A stretch of DNA of 55,368 nt. Source: a virus. The notes under the pieces were generated by a model. The model made no database searches. It was not told where the DNA came from and was given only the letters and a program-made list of their open reading frames with translations. Numbering within the stretch: the first letter of the stretch is position 1; each line of letters starts with the position of its first letter. The stretch covers positions 1 to 55,368 of the IMG/VR virus record IMGVR_UViG_3300049489_000171; one strand, 5' to 3'. Made by a program: the position numbers and the translations under genes. Below are positions 13,648 to 20,889 of this stretch, piece after piece.

Positions 13648-16509
13648 ATGAAGGTCCACATCGACATCGAGACCTACAGCGAAGCGGACCTCAAGAAAGA
13701 AGGACTCTACCGCCACGCCAACGACTACAGCACCGAACTGCTGGTCGTCTGCTACGCCATCGACGACGGGCCTGTGATGACTTGGTGGCCGGTTCCAGAC
13801 GTGCCCGCCGCGCTGAGGGTGCCCCCCGCGCACGTTGGCGAGCAGGCGCCGGCAGACCTTCTCGCCGCTCTCGAAGCCGGCGCCACGGTCTACGCACACA
13901 ACGCGAGTTTCGAGAGAGCCGTTCTCTCTGGTCACGTCGGACGGCGTCACGGCTTCCCGGTCCTGCGGCCAAGCCGCATGGTCTGCACCGCAGCCAAAGC
14001 GGCGGCACACGGCCTGCCGCGCTCCCTGGAGGACGCCTGCAAGGCTATTGGCACCCGACCCAAGATGGCCAGCGGCAGAGCCAACATGCTTCAGTTGGCC
14101 AAGCCGCGTACTGGCAAGCAGCACCGCTACGAGATGGCGGACTACCCGGAGAAGTACGCGGACCTGGCCGCGTATTGCGTGGACGACGTGCGGGCCGAAC
14201 GTGACCTCGACCGCCGGCTCCCTGACCTCACCCCGAGAGAGCAGGCGGTCTGGGAGCTCGACCAGTTGATCAACGACCGCGGCGTGCGGCTGGACCGCAA
14301 AGCCATTGCCGACGTGCAGTTTCTGATCGCCGAGTACAAGGCTGAACTGAAGAAACTGTGCATCGAGTGGACGGGCTGCAACCCGACCCAGACCGCCGAG
14401 ATCGCCAATTGGGTGCGCAAGCACGGCTACCCGCAGTTGGTCGATCTGCAGAAAGCCTCGGTCGACGTGGCACTGCAGGACGAGGCGTGTCCTGAGAACG
14501 TGCGCCAGGTGCTGCGCCTTCGGTCGACCTATGCGATGGCCGCGGTCGCCAAGTACACGGCGATGGAGACCTCGGTTGGCGATGACGACCGCCTGCGCGG
14601 GATGCTCTTGTACCACGGAGCGGCAACCGGCCGCTGGGCCTCGCTGCTCGTGCAGCTTCAAAACATGTTCCGCCCGGTGATCAAGGACGTGCCGACCGCG
14701 ATCGAGGCGTTCGCCTTGCGTGACCTGCAGTGGGTCAAAGATCTGTACCCGGCCGACCCTATGAAGGTCTTCGCCTCGGCGGTCAGGGGCATGATCATCC
14801 CCGCTGAGGGGAAAGACCTGATGGCGTTGGACTTCAGCGCCATTGAGGCCCGGGTGCTGGCATGGCTCGCGGGTCAACGCGACATCCTCGCCGTGTTCGC
14901 CACCCACGGCAAGGTCTACGAGTACACCGCGGGGCAGATTTACCGGGTGCCGCTGGAGAAGGTCACCGAGGCCCAGCGGTTCATCGGCAAGGTCGCCGTG
15001 CTGGCACTGGGCTACCAGGGTGGTCAGGCAGCGTTCGCCAAGATGGCCAAGAACTTCGGCGTTGACATCCCCGAGGAGCGGGCCAACGAGATCAAGAACG
15101 ACTGGCGCAAGGCCAACAACTTCATCGTCCAGTTCTGGTACGACATCGAGACCGCGGCCAAAGCAGCGGTCGGTAACCCTGGGCAGGCGTTCGGTGTGCC
15201 GTCCAAGCGGATCGTCTTCTGTGTGAAAGACCGTTGGTTGGTGATGCGCCTGCCGTCGGGCCGCAAGCTGTACTACCTCGACCCGGAGATCGACGAGAAC
15301 GGCCAAGTCACATACATGGGCGTGGACACGTACACGCGCCGCTGGTGCAGGGTCGGAACGTATGGCGGGAAGCTCTGCCTTGCGGGGGACACGGAAGTGC
15401 TCACTGATAAAGGGTGGCTGCCGATTAGCCAGTACCGTGAGGGGGCCAGACTGTGGGACGGAGCGGCTTGGGTTTACGGTGGTAAGCTACTTGATCAAGG
15501 GGTCAAGCCTGTAATACGCTACGCGGGCGTTTGGATGACTTCTGATCACGAGGTACTGTCGAATGAAGGCTGGAAAACCGCCGAAGCTATGGCATCGGGC
15601 CAAGGACTTGAGCGGGCGCAAGTTCGCCTACCTGACTGTTCTCCGGTACTCTCACAGCGAGCGTGGCAAGACGTTCTGGGTTCTGCGGTGCGAGTGCGGG
15701 AAAGAGACGGTGGCCGAGGGGGCCGGATTGACTCGAGCCCGCGGCCCTTCACCGAAGTCATGTGGGTGCAAGACCGGCGCGTTGATTGCCGCGGGCAACA
15801 CGCAACACGGCCTGTCCAAGCACCCGGCGTACTGGGTGTATCGAAGCATGATCGACCGCTGTCGGCTGCCGTCTCATCAGGCATGGCACAACTATGGCGG
15901 CAGGGGTATACGGGTTTGCGCACGCTGGCGGAAAGGCTTTGCGTTCTTCTGGGCAGACATGGAGCGCGGATATCAGCCAGGGCTGTGCTTGGAGCGGGTG
16001 AACAACGCGAAGGGGTATTCGCCCGAGAACTGTCGGTGGGCTACGTACAGGGAGCAGGCCAACAATACGCGCATGAACCGAAAGATAAATACCCTTTGGG
16101 GGCTGATGACGGTCACTCAAGCCGGCAGAAAGGCCGGGCTTCTGAATACAACGATCCTCGAAAGGATCAAAAGAGGTTGGCCGGAGAGCAGACTGCTCGA
16201 ACCTACGACATAGCCAACGTCGGGCCGCGCAATCGCTTCACGGTTCGTGGCGACGCCGGAGAGGTGTTTATCGTCCACAACTGCGAAAACAGTGTGCAAG
16301 CTATTGCGCGCGACCTGCTGGTCAACGGTATGTTCGAGTTGGAGGCGGCCGGCTACCCCCTGGTCCTGACCGTGCATGACGAGGTGGTCATGGAAGTGGA
16401 CTCTGGCGATCTGGACGAGGCGGCGGCGCTGATGTGCCGGTTGCCAGAATGGGCGAAGGGGCTGCCAGTTAAGGCTGAAGGTTGGGTTGGGGTTCGTTAC
16501 AGGAAGTAA
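13648..16509 (+). CDS. polA-like: DNA polymerase A family, interrupted by an intein
   Basis: A 953-residue precursor; 651 residues without the intein, typical for phage family A polymerases. 3'-5' exonuclease motifs: IDIET (Asp6, Glu8), AHNASFERA and YCVDDVRAE. Polymerase motif A is LDFSAIEARVL (Asp395), motif B is RFIGKVAVLALGYQGG, and motif C is VHDEVV (Asp911 of the precursor). The intein interrupts GGKL/CENSVQAIARDL, a conserved active-site region, so the enzyme should need splicing. It replicates phage DNA with the primase-helicase. ATG 13648 directly opens the exonuclease domain. Confidence 0.92.
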   Translation: MKVHIDIETYSEADLKKEGLYRHANDYSTELLVVCYAIDDGPVMTWWPVPDVPAALRVPPAHVGEQAPADLLAALEAGATVYAHNASFERAVLSGHVGRRHGFPVLRPSRMVCTAAKAAAHGLPRSLEDACKAIGTRPKMASGRANMLQLAKPRTGKQHRYEMADYPEKYADLAAYCVDDVRAERDLDRRLPDLTPREQAVWELDQLINDRGVRLDRKAIADVQFLIAEYKAELKKLCIEWTGCNPTQTAEIANWVRKHGYPQLVDLQKASVDVALQDEACPENVRQVLRLRSTYAMAAVAKYTAMETSVGDDDRLRGMLLYHGAATGRWASLLVQLQNMFRPVIKDVPTAIEAFALRDLQWVKDLYPADPMKVFASAVRGMIIPAEGKDLMALDFSAIEARVLAWLAGQRDILAVFATHGKVYEYTAGQIYRVPLEKVTEAQRFIGKVAVLALGYQGGQAAFAKMAKNFGVDIPEERANEIKNDWRKANNFIVQFWYDIETAAKAAVGNPGQAFGVPSKRIVFCVKDRWLVMRLPSGRKLYYLDPEIDENGQVTYMGVDTYTRRWCRVGTYGGKLCLAGDTEVLTDKGWLPISQYREGARLWDGAAWVYGGKLLDQGVKPVIRYAGVWMTSDHEVLSNEGWKTAEAMASGQGLERAQVRLPDCSPVLSQRAWQDVLGSAVRVRERDGGRGGRIDSSPRPFTEVMWVQDRRVDCRGQHATRPVQAPGVLGVSKHDRPLSAAVSSGMAQLWRQGYTGLRTLAERLCVLLGRHGARISARAVLGAGEQREGVFARELSVGYVQGAGQQYAHEPKDKYPLGADDGHSSRQKGRASEYNDPRKDQKRLAGEQTARTYDIANVGPRNRFTVRGDAGEVFIVHNCENSVQAIARDLLVNGMFELEAAGYPLVLTVHDEVVMEVDSGDLDEAAALMCRLPEWAKGLPVKAEGWVGVRYRK
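15376..16281 (+). mobile_element. Intein in DNA polymerase (302 aa)
   Basis: Residues 577-878 of the precursor. Block A starts with Cys577 (CLAGDTEVLTDKGWLPI), block B contains TSDHE (His634), block F reads TYDIANVGPRNRFTVRG, and block G ends VFIVHN before Cys879. These are the nucleophile, His and Asn-plus-Cys needed for class 1 splicing. The middle (~170-200 residues) shows no in-frame endonuclease motif I recognise. Instead an endonuclease gene lies there in the +1 frame. Confidence 0.9.
15563..16213 (+). CDS. Homing endonuclease nested in the intein, +1 frame
   Basis: A 216-residue HNH/AP2-type phage endonuclease. A CECGKE...SCGC zinc-like region is followed by WVYRSMIDRCR, NYGGRGIRVC, LERVNNAKGYSPENCRWAT and REQANNTRMN, the core of the family. 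A NUMOD-like end (TVTQAGRKAGLLNTTILERI) suits DNA recognition. ATG 15563 has GAGG 9 bases upstream. The gene begins just after intein block B and stops within block F, exactly where an in-frame endonuclease domain normally sits. It likely drives spread of the intein as a separate protein. Confidence 0.85.
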   Translation: MKAGKPPKLWHRAKDLSGRKFAYLTVLRYSHSERGKTFWVLRCECGKETVAEGAGLTRARGPSPKSCGCKTGALIAAGNTQHGLSKHPAYWVYRSMIDRCRLPSHQAWHNYGGRGIRVCARWRKGFAFFWADMERGYQPGLCLERVNNAKGYSPENCRWATYREQANNTRMNRKINTLWGLMTVTQAGRKAGLLNTTILERIKRGWPESRLLEPTT

Positions 16510-16510
16510 A

Positions 16511-16783
16511 ATGAGAGAAGGCCCCATTCAAAAGAACGTGGTCGCCTATGCCCGCAAGAAAGGTTTCTGGGCGCGCAAGTTCGTCAGCCAGCATCGCCGG
16601 TCGGCGCCTGACTTCATCTTCGGGTGGGATCGCCAAATCTGGTTCATCGAGTTTAAGGCGACAGGCGAGCAGCCTACCGAGTTGCAGGCCAAGGAGCACA
16701 AAGAGATGCGCGATGTCGGGCTGACCGTCTACGTTGTTGACGACATCGACACAGGGCGCGCCATCATAGACTCGTATGCTTAG
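16511..16783 (+). CDS. VRR-NUC domain nuclease
   Basis: A 90-residue stand-alone VRR-NUC domain. PDFIFGW (Asp34) and FIEFKATG (Glu47, Lys49) form the PD-(D/E)xK active site, preceded by Q-N-VV-YARKKGFW. Phage members cut branched DNA, and the usual neighbour is an SNF2-like helicase, as here. ATG 16511 is one base after the polymerase stop; the longer frame from 16487 overlaps the polymerase end. Confidence 0.85.
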   Translation: MREGPIQKNVVAYARKKGFWARKFVSQHRRSAPDFIFGWDRQIWFIEFKATGEQPTELQAKEHKEMRDVGLTVYVVDDIDTGRAIIDSYA

Positions 16784-18179
16784 CCGCTCTGACTTCCGCC
16801 CCTACCAGACCCGCGCCGTCGAGTGGTTCAAGGACCACACGCATTGCGCCGGGTGGATTTTCCTTGGGGGCGGGAAAACGATTTCCACCCTCACCGCCTA
16901 CGACGAACTGCGTCAGGCCGGCGAGGTCAAGAAGATGCTCGTGGTGGCCCCCTTGCGCGTGGCTCGCTCGGTCTGGCACGAACAAGCCGCCGAGTGGGAG
17001 CATACCCGCCACCTCAAGGTCAGCAAGATCCTCGGCACGCCCGAACAGCGGCTGGCCGCGCTGCGCGCCAAGGCCGACGTCTACACCATCAACCGCGAGA
17101 ACCTGTGCTGGCTGCGCGACCTGATCATCCAGAACAAGAAGCAGGTCAAGGCGTGGCCCTTCGACATGGTGGTGCTGGACGAGTCATCGAGCTACAAGAC
17201 GCAAGGGTCAAACCGCTTCAAGGCGATGCGGCAACTCCGTGTGCTGTGCAAGCGCCTGGTCGAACTCACCGGGACGCCAGCCCCCAACCGCCTGCCGGAC
17301 CTGTGGGCGCAGATGTACCTGATCGACCGGGGCCAGCGGCTCGGGGCCACCGAGACAGCGTACCGTGAGCGGTGGTTCAACAAACCAGGGTATGGCGAGT
17401 ACAAGTGGACGCTGAAGAAGGGCGCGCAGGAGGCGATCTACGCGGCGGTGGCTGACGTGGTGCTCTCGCTGAACGAGTCTGACTACATGGACTTGCCGCG
17501 GGTCATTCCGGTGCCGGTGCTGGTGCGACTCAGCCCGAAGGCTATGGCTGAGTACAAGCGCTTTGAGCGCACGTTCGTCATGCAGGCTGGGGAGCGTCAG
17601 GTCAGCGCGGTCAGCGCCGGAGCCCTGCACGGCAAGCTCTGCCAGCTGGCAAACGGCGCGGTCTACACCGATGACAAGGGAACGTTCCACGAATTTCACG
17701 ACGAGAAGCTGGACGCGCTGATCGAGCAGGTCGATGGCGCCAGCGGGCCGATGATCGTGGTGTACTCGTTCCGGTCAGAGCTTGCGCGCATACAGGCGCG
17801 GCTCGCCAAAGAGTACGGCGATGGCTTAAGGGTCGAGGTTTTGGATTCGCAAGCCAGCGAGGACCGCTGGAATCGAGGTGAGACGGATGTGCTCCTGCTG
17901 CACCCGGAGTCGGCGGGGCACGGACTAAACCTGCAGCACAGCGGGGCGGAGCTTATAGTTTGGATGTCAGCTACGGCCAACCTGGAGCATTTTGATCAAG
18001 TCAACGCCCGGTTAGCCGGAGGGCATCGGCGCCGCGGTGGGTTGGTGGTGGCCTATATATCAGCGGTCGACACGGTCGATGATAAGTTGGTCAGGCTTCT
18101 GAAGGAGAAGACGGTGGAGCAAGACGCATTGCGGGTTGGCGTGGCGCGGTTGAACAACGACGATTGGTTGGCGATATGA
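16776..18179 (+). CDS. SNF2-type DEAD/H helicase
   Basis: A 467-residue superfamily 2 ATPase. Motif Ia region FRPYQTRAVEWF, Walker A variant FLGGGKT (29-35), LVVAPLRVARSVWHEQ, motif II DESS, motif III LTGTPAPN, and C-terminal LLHPESAGHGLNLQ with QVNARLAGGHRR. The Gly in place of Ala in Walker A (GGGKT) is a mild variant. It overlaps the VRR-NUC gene by 8 bp. It probably remodels replication or recombination intermediates for that nuclease. Confidence 0.88.
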   Translation: MLSRSDFRPYQTRAVEWFKDHTHCAGWIFLGGGKTISTLTAYDELRQAGEVKKMLVVAPLRVARSVWHEQAAEWEHTRHLKVSKILGTPEQRLAALRAKADVYTINRENLCWLRDLIIQNKKQVKAWPFDMVVLDESSSYKTQGSNRFKAMRQLRVLCKRLVELTGTPAPNRLPDLWAQMYLIDRGQRLGATETAYRERWFNKPGYGEYKWTLKKGAQEAIYAAVADVVLSLNESDYMDLPRVIPVPVLVRLSPKAMAEYKRFERTFVMQAGERQVSAVSAGALHGKLCQLANGAVYTDDKGTFHEFHDEKLDALIEQVDGASGPMIVVYSFRSELARIQARLAKEYGDGLRVEVLDSQASEDRWNRGETDVLLLHPESAGHGLNLQHSGAELIVWMSATANLEHFDQVNARLAGGHRRRGGLVVAYISAVDTVDDKLVRLLKEKTVEQDALRVGVARLNNDDWLAI

Positions 18180-18337
18180 GTTGCGGGAAAATGTCGTTTG
18201 AGACCAAATCGACCTGCCGGGAGTACGCGCGGCGGGCTCGTAAGCGGGTCGGCCATCAGCTGCGGCCGTACCAGTGCCCGCGCTGCGGCTACTGGCACAC
18301 GACCAGTCAGCGACCCGCCATCCCTAGAAAGGGCTGA
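18176..18337 (+). CDS. Small zinc-ribbon-like protein, 53 aa
   Basis: The ATG at 18176 overlaps the helicase stop. It is very basic (YARRARKRVG) with one complete CPRCGYWH half-site and two earlier Cys (C3, C13), suggesting a small zinc and nucleic-acid binding protein. It is the last gene of the rightward arm; its stop lies in the hairpin shared with the convergent late operon. Confidence 0.65.
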   Translation: MSCGKMSFETKSTCREYARRARKRVGHQLRPYQCPRCGYWHTTSQRPAIPRKG

Positions 18338-18356
18338 CCGCGTCCTGAGTCAGCCC
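18331..18356. terminator. Hairpin between the convergent arms
   Basis: Perfect 8-bp stem GGGCTGAC (18331-18338) / GTCAGCCC (18349-18356) with a 10-base loop. It covers the stop codons of both convergent genes. There is no good T-tract on the + strand; the minus strand continues TTTCTAG. Termination here is plausible but weak. Confidence 0.45.
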
Positions 18357-18730
18357 GGATACTTGCGCCTCGGCAACTGCCAATGAGGCATGTCCCACTG
18401 CCACAGATCGAAGCCCCACTGGATAGGAACGCCCACGTTGACCGCTGCGGCCTTCACGGCCAGTGCCAACTGGTGATACGGGGTGGGTTCCCACCTGATC
18501 GTCCCGAGCCACACAGCAAGGTCTACGGCATGCCCAGTCAGGTGCCTGGATCGCATCGTCCGGCTGGCTCCGGCTTTGACCAGCTCCCGCTGGCGCTCGA
18601 CTGACCGCAGCCCTTCGATCACCACGAAATCAATCGGCGTGATCTGGATTGCCCGCTTGACCACGGCCACGAGGTCGGGATGCACGCCTTCTAGGGACTT
18701 CAGGCTCCGTTTTGACAGCTTGAAACTCAT
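18350..18730 (-). CDS. Endolysin, M15 (VanY/L-alanyl-D-glutamate) peptidase
   Basis: A 126-residue enzyme with the M15 zinc site: SRHLTGHAVDLA (His63, Asp70) and DMPHWQL (His116). VVIEGLRSVERQRELV precedes it, as in T5-type endolysins. It cuts peptide cross-links of peptidoglycan at lysis. No signal peptide is seen, so release needs a holin. It is the last gene of the late operon, after the spanins, which is an unusual order. It overlaps the preceding gene by 4 bp. Confidence 0.9.
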   Translation of the reverse strand: MSFKLSKRSLKSLEGVHPDLVAVVKRAIQITPIDFVVIEGLRSVERQRELVKAGASRTMRSRHLTGHAVDLAVWLGTIRWEPTPYHQLALAVKAAAVNVGVPIQWGFDLWQWDMPHWQLPRRKYPG

Positions 18731-18963
18731 TTCAACCCTCTAATCGCCTCAAACCGTGTGTTGCACTGCGCAATAACCAGCTTGGCATCCTCGTAGGCTT
18801 CCAACAGTTCCCCATTCGTCGCCGGGCTGGCTGTATGGACGCAGGGCGCGGTTAAACCGGCAGGCACTGCCATAGGACGGTAGATGATCCGCGTGCAGCC
18901 TGAGACATTTAACGCTGCCAGGATCGCGGGCAGGCAATAGGCTGCTCTGACCATGCTTTGCAC
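18727..18963 (-). CDS. Rz1-like outer-membrane spanin lipoprotein
   Basis: A signal sequence ends in a lipobox-like LNVSGC with Cys22. The mature part is short with Pro and Cys (RPMAVPAGLTAPC). It starts inside the Rz gene in another frame, the classic Rz/Rz1 arrangement. With Rz it would fuse the inner and outer membranes at lysis, which implies a Gram-negative host. A second ATG at 18954 is possible. Confidence 0.8.
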   Translation of the reverse strand: MQSMVRAAYCLPAILAALNVSGCTRIIYRPMAVPAGLTAPCVHTASPATNGELLEAYEDAKLVIAQCNTRFEAIRGLK

Positions 18964-19226
18964 TCCGGGTCGGTTCGTACCGCATCGCGGTAGATGATTT
19001 TGACCTTGCCCTTTTGGGCTTCCAGGTCCGCCACCAGGTCATTCGTCGCCTCGATCACGGTCTCCCTGCGGGCCACCGCAGCCACCCCCGCCTCCAGCAT
19101 CCGGCGCAGTTCCTCGCCGTGCTTGTTGTTCAGCCGCCAGCCGTTCGCAAGCCACCCGGCAGCAAAGACAAATATCAGGGCTGCGACAGCGATACCCAAG
19201 CGGGCGGATGCAGTGAACGGGGTCAC
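18909..19226 (-). CDS. Rz-like inner-membrane spanin
   Basis: A 105-residue protein with one N-terminal membrane span (LGIAVAALIFVFAAGWLANG), then a coiled-coil periplasmic region (~35-85) and a Cys near the end. It overlaps the Rz1-like gene by 55 bp and the holin-like gene by 4 bp. Type II membrane topology fits an i-spanin. Confidence 0.85.
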   Translation of the reverse strand: MTPFTASARLGIAVAALIFVFAAGWLANGWRLNNKHGEELRRMLEAGVAAVARRETVIEATNDLVADLEAQKGKVKIIYRDAVRTDPECKAWSEQPIACPRSWQR

Positions 19227-19447
19227 TGCTCACCGTACTTGGTCAGGACGTGATCGGAAGCCCGCTTGCTCAGCCGGTCAGCCCATTGCAGTGCTGCGGT
19301 CAGGATCGTCGTCAACGCCGCACCCTCTGCCCCGGTCAGCGGGGGCTTGTCGGCCAGCCAGCCGTTCCATGCCCACAACAGCATCTGCACGACCGCGCCT
19401 GCGATCAGGCCGATGGTGACGATGTTAGGTCGCGTTTCGGTGTTCAT
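19223..19447 (-). CDS. Probable holin, 74 aa
   Basis: Two hydrophobic segments (IVTIGLIAGAVVQMLLWAW; GAEGAALTTILTAALQW), charged ends and a position directly before Rz fit a small holin. ATG 19447 follows GGGAGGAG and is preferred over 19474. No sequence family was confirmed; the 126-aa membrane protein at 20137 is an alternative. Confidence 0.6.
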   Translation of the reverse strand: MNTETRPNIVTIGLIAGAVVQMLLWAWNGWLADKPPLTGAEGAALTTILTAALQWADRLSKRASDHVLTKYGEQ

Positions 19448-19610
19448 GTCTCCTCCCGTATATCCGCCCGACATAGCTCGGACTGGTCGGCTTGCGCGGC
19501 TTCTTGCGCGGGGCGTTGATAGTCCGATTGTTCACCCGCAAACAGTCCGGTACTCGTTTGCCGGTCAGTTCTTCCCATCGAATCCACCACGGCTTCAACC
19601 CGGCCCGCAC
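19425..19610 (-). CDS. Small basic protein, 61 aa, uncertain
   Basis: GTG start at 19610 overlapping the end of the Fn3 gene. It fills an otherwise empty 118-bp gap and overlaps the start of the holin-like gene. It is very basic, Trp-rich early (KPWWIRWEELTGKRVPD). The start has a poor ribosome site. It may be real because late genes here leave few gaps, but no family is recognised. Confidence 0.4.
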   Translation of the reverse strand: MRAGLKPWWIRWEELTGKRVPDCLRVNNRTINAPRKKPRKPTSPSYVGRIYGRRHEHRNAT

Positions 19611-20140
19611 TTGCCAACCCTATCGCCGACGATGCCGTAGCCCGTCAGACCGGGGATCGGCGCGCATTCAACCCCGAGCGGCAAAACCCCCGTCGCCCGT
19701 ACCAACCTGAGCGAGCCGCCGGAGTACATGCGGAACTCGTAGGCAGTCGTGGCCACCGTCACAATCACAGGCGGATTCGGCGGTGCGACCGGAACGACCT
19801 TGCTGGCGATGCTCGACCAGTCTGAGACGTTATTGGCAGTGTCATGCGTCCTCGCTCGGAAGCAGTATGTCCCTGGCGCAAGGTTGGATATGGTCAGGCT
19901 CGTACCTGCGCCCGTGGTCGCTGAAGTCCCCGTGACCGTGCCGAATGCCGTACCGGAGCAAGTGCCGTACTCGACTTCGGTGCTGCCGATCTGCGCCGAC
20001 GTGAGCGCCGAACCGTCCGTGCGGGTTGTCGGGTTAGTCCACGTCACGACAGCCTGACCGGCGAACGCGCTACCGGCCAGCAGGAACAGCGCCACGGCGC
20101 CTAGCATGATGAGCGCCATCAGTATTTTCTCGTATTTCAC
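19595..20140 (-). CDS. Secreted fibronectin type III domain protein
   Basis: A signal peptide (residues ~1-27, ending SAFA) is followed by one Fn3-like domain (~30-115; VVTWTNPTTRTDGS, LAPGTYCFRARTHD). A second beta-rich region follows (APPNPPVIVTVATTAYEF). It should be exported to the periplasm during infection rather than built into the virion. It sits inside the lysis group, so a role in lysis or at the cell envelope is possible. It overlaps the upstream gene by 4 bp. Confidence 0.75.
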   Translation of the reverse strand: MKYEKILMALIMLGAVALFLLAGSAFAGQAVVTWTNPTTRTDGSALTSAQIGSTEVEYGTCSGTAFGTVTGTSATTGAGTSLTISNLAPGTYCFRARTHDTANNVSDWSSIASKVVPVAPPNPPVIVTVATTAYEFRMYSGGSLRLVRATGVLPLGVECAPIPGLTGYGIVGDRVGKCGPG

Positions 20141-20517
20141 GATTTATCTCCCGCCATCAGTTGAAGGATCTTGTCCACCCGCTGCGTGAGCAACCCATGC
20201 TGTGTAGACATCTGGGCACTCAGCGCGTCGTACCGTCCAGCCGCCCGTTCGTTGTAGGCGTCGATTTTCACGTTGACTTCCTTCAGCTCAGTCGCCAACT
20301 CCTTGCGGATGTCGTCGTGACTGCGTGCATCTGCGACGGCGTGCTGGTTCAGGTCGTGAGAACACTTCTGCTCCAACTCGTCCTGGCGTTCTTCCAGCTT
20401 CCGCCACGTCCTGCGCATCATGGCTGTCACCGCAGCGGCCAGCGTGGCAATGATCCACCCGGCTGCATCCCATAGACCGGATTCCAGCACGTCCTTTGCA
20501 TGTGTTCCTTCATTCAT
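20137..20517 (-). CDS. Membrane-anchored coiled-coil protein, possible holin or antiholin
   Basis: A 126-residue protein with one membrane span (DAAGWIIATLAAAVTAMM) and then a long heptad-patterned helix (~40-125). Its single span and position in the lysis group suggest a pinholin-like or regulatory membrane protein. The identity is not settled by sequence. Confidence 0.6.
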   Translation of the reverse strand: MNEGTHAKDVLESGLWDAAGWIIATLAAAVTAMMRRTWRKLEERQDELEQKCSHDLNQHAVADARSHDDIRKELATELKEVNVKIDAYNERAAGRYDALSAQMSTQHGLLTQRVDKILQLMAGDKS

Positions 20518-20523
20518 CGTGCC

Positions 20524-20886
20524 TCACCAGTTATTTGCCGTTGTTGCGAGATAGACGAGCGCCGCCCAAGCAGCGATCACAAACATCTGAACCCGTTTAC
20601 TGCACTCTACCGAACCCCAGAGTGGCGGGCCTGCGAGCGCGCCGTGCTGTTCGTCGAAATGCTCGAGGACATCCAGCAGCTTGTCCCATGCCCAACCGGA
20701 GCGGTGATCCTGCGCCCTGCGGGAGACGGTGCAGACTGCGCCGCCCGTGAGGACGTTCAAGCCCACGTCGAACAGGTAGACGGGCGCGAACTTCCATGCG
20801 TTCCAGCCGGGCTTGTAGGCGAGCGTGCCGAGCTTGAAAAAGCCGGTCAGCCAGAGAGTGAGGTTGTGGATGTAGTTGGTCATCAT
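20524..20886 (-). CDS. Phage protein of unknown function, 120 aa
   Basis: It starts MMTNYIHNLTLWLTGFFKLG and continues with hydrophobic stretches (FAPVYLFDVGLNVLTGGAV and a C-terminal VQMFVIAAWAALVYL span). Two possible ATGs lie at 20886 and 20883. It is probably an inner-membrane protein made late, between spikes and lysis genes. I do not know a function. Confidence 0.65.
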   Translation of the reverse strand: MMTNYIHNLTLWLTGFFKLGTLAYKPGWNAWKFAPVYLFDVGLNVLTGGAVCTVSRRAQDHRSGWAWDKLLDVLEHFDEQHGALAGPPLWGSVECSKRVQMFVIAAWAALVYLATTANNW

Positions 20887-20889
20887 TGT

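Noticed and set aside
13444-15306. 620-codon open frame on the minus strand opposite the DNA polymerase
   Set aside because: Composition is that of a GC-rich shadow frame, no domain is visible, and the + strand carries clear polymerase motifs.
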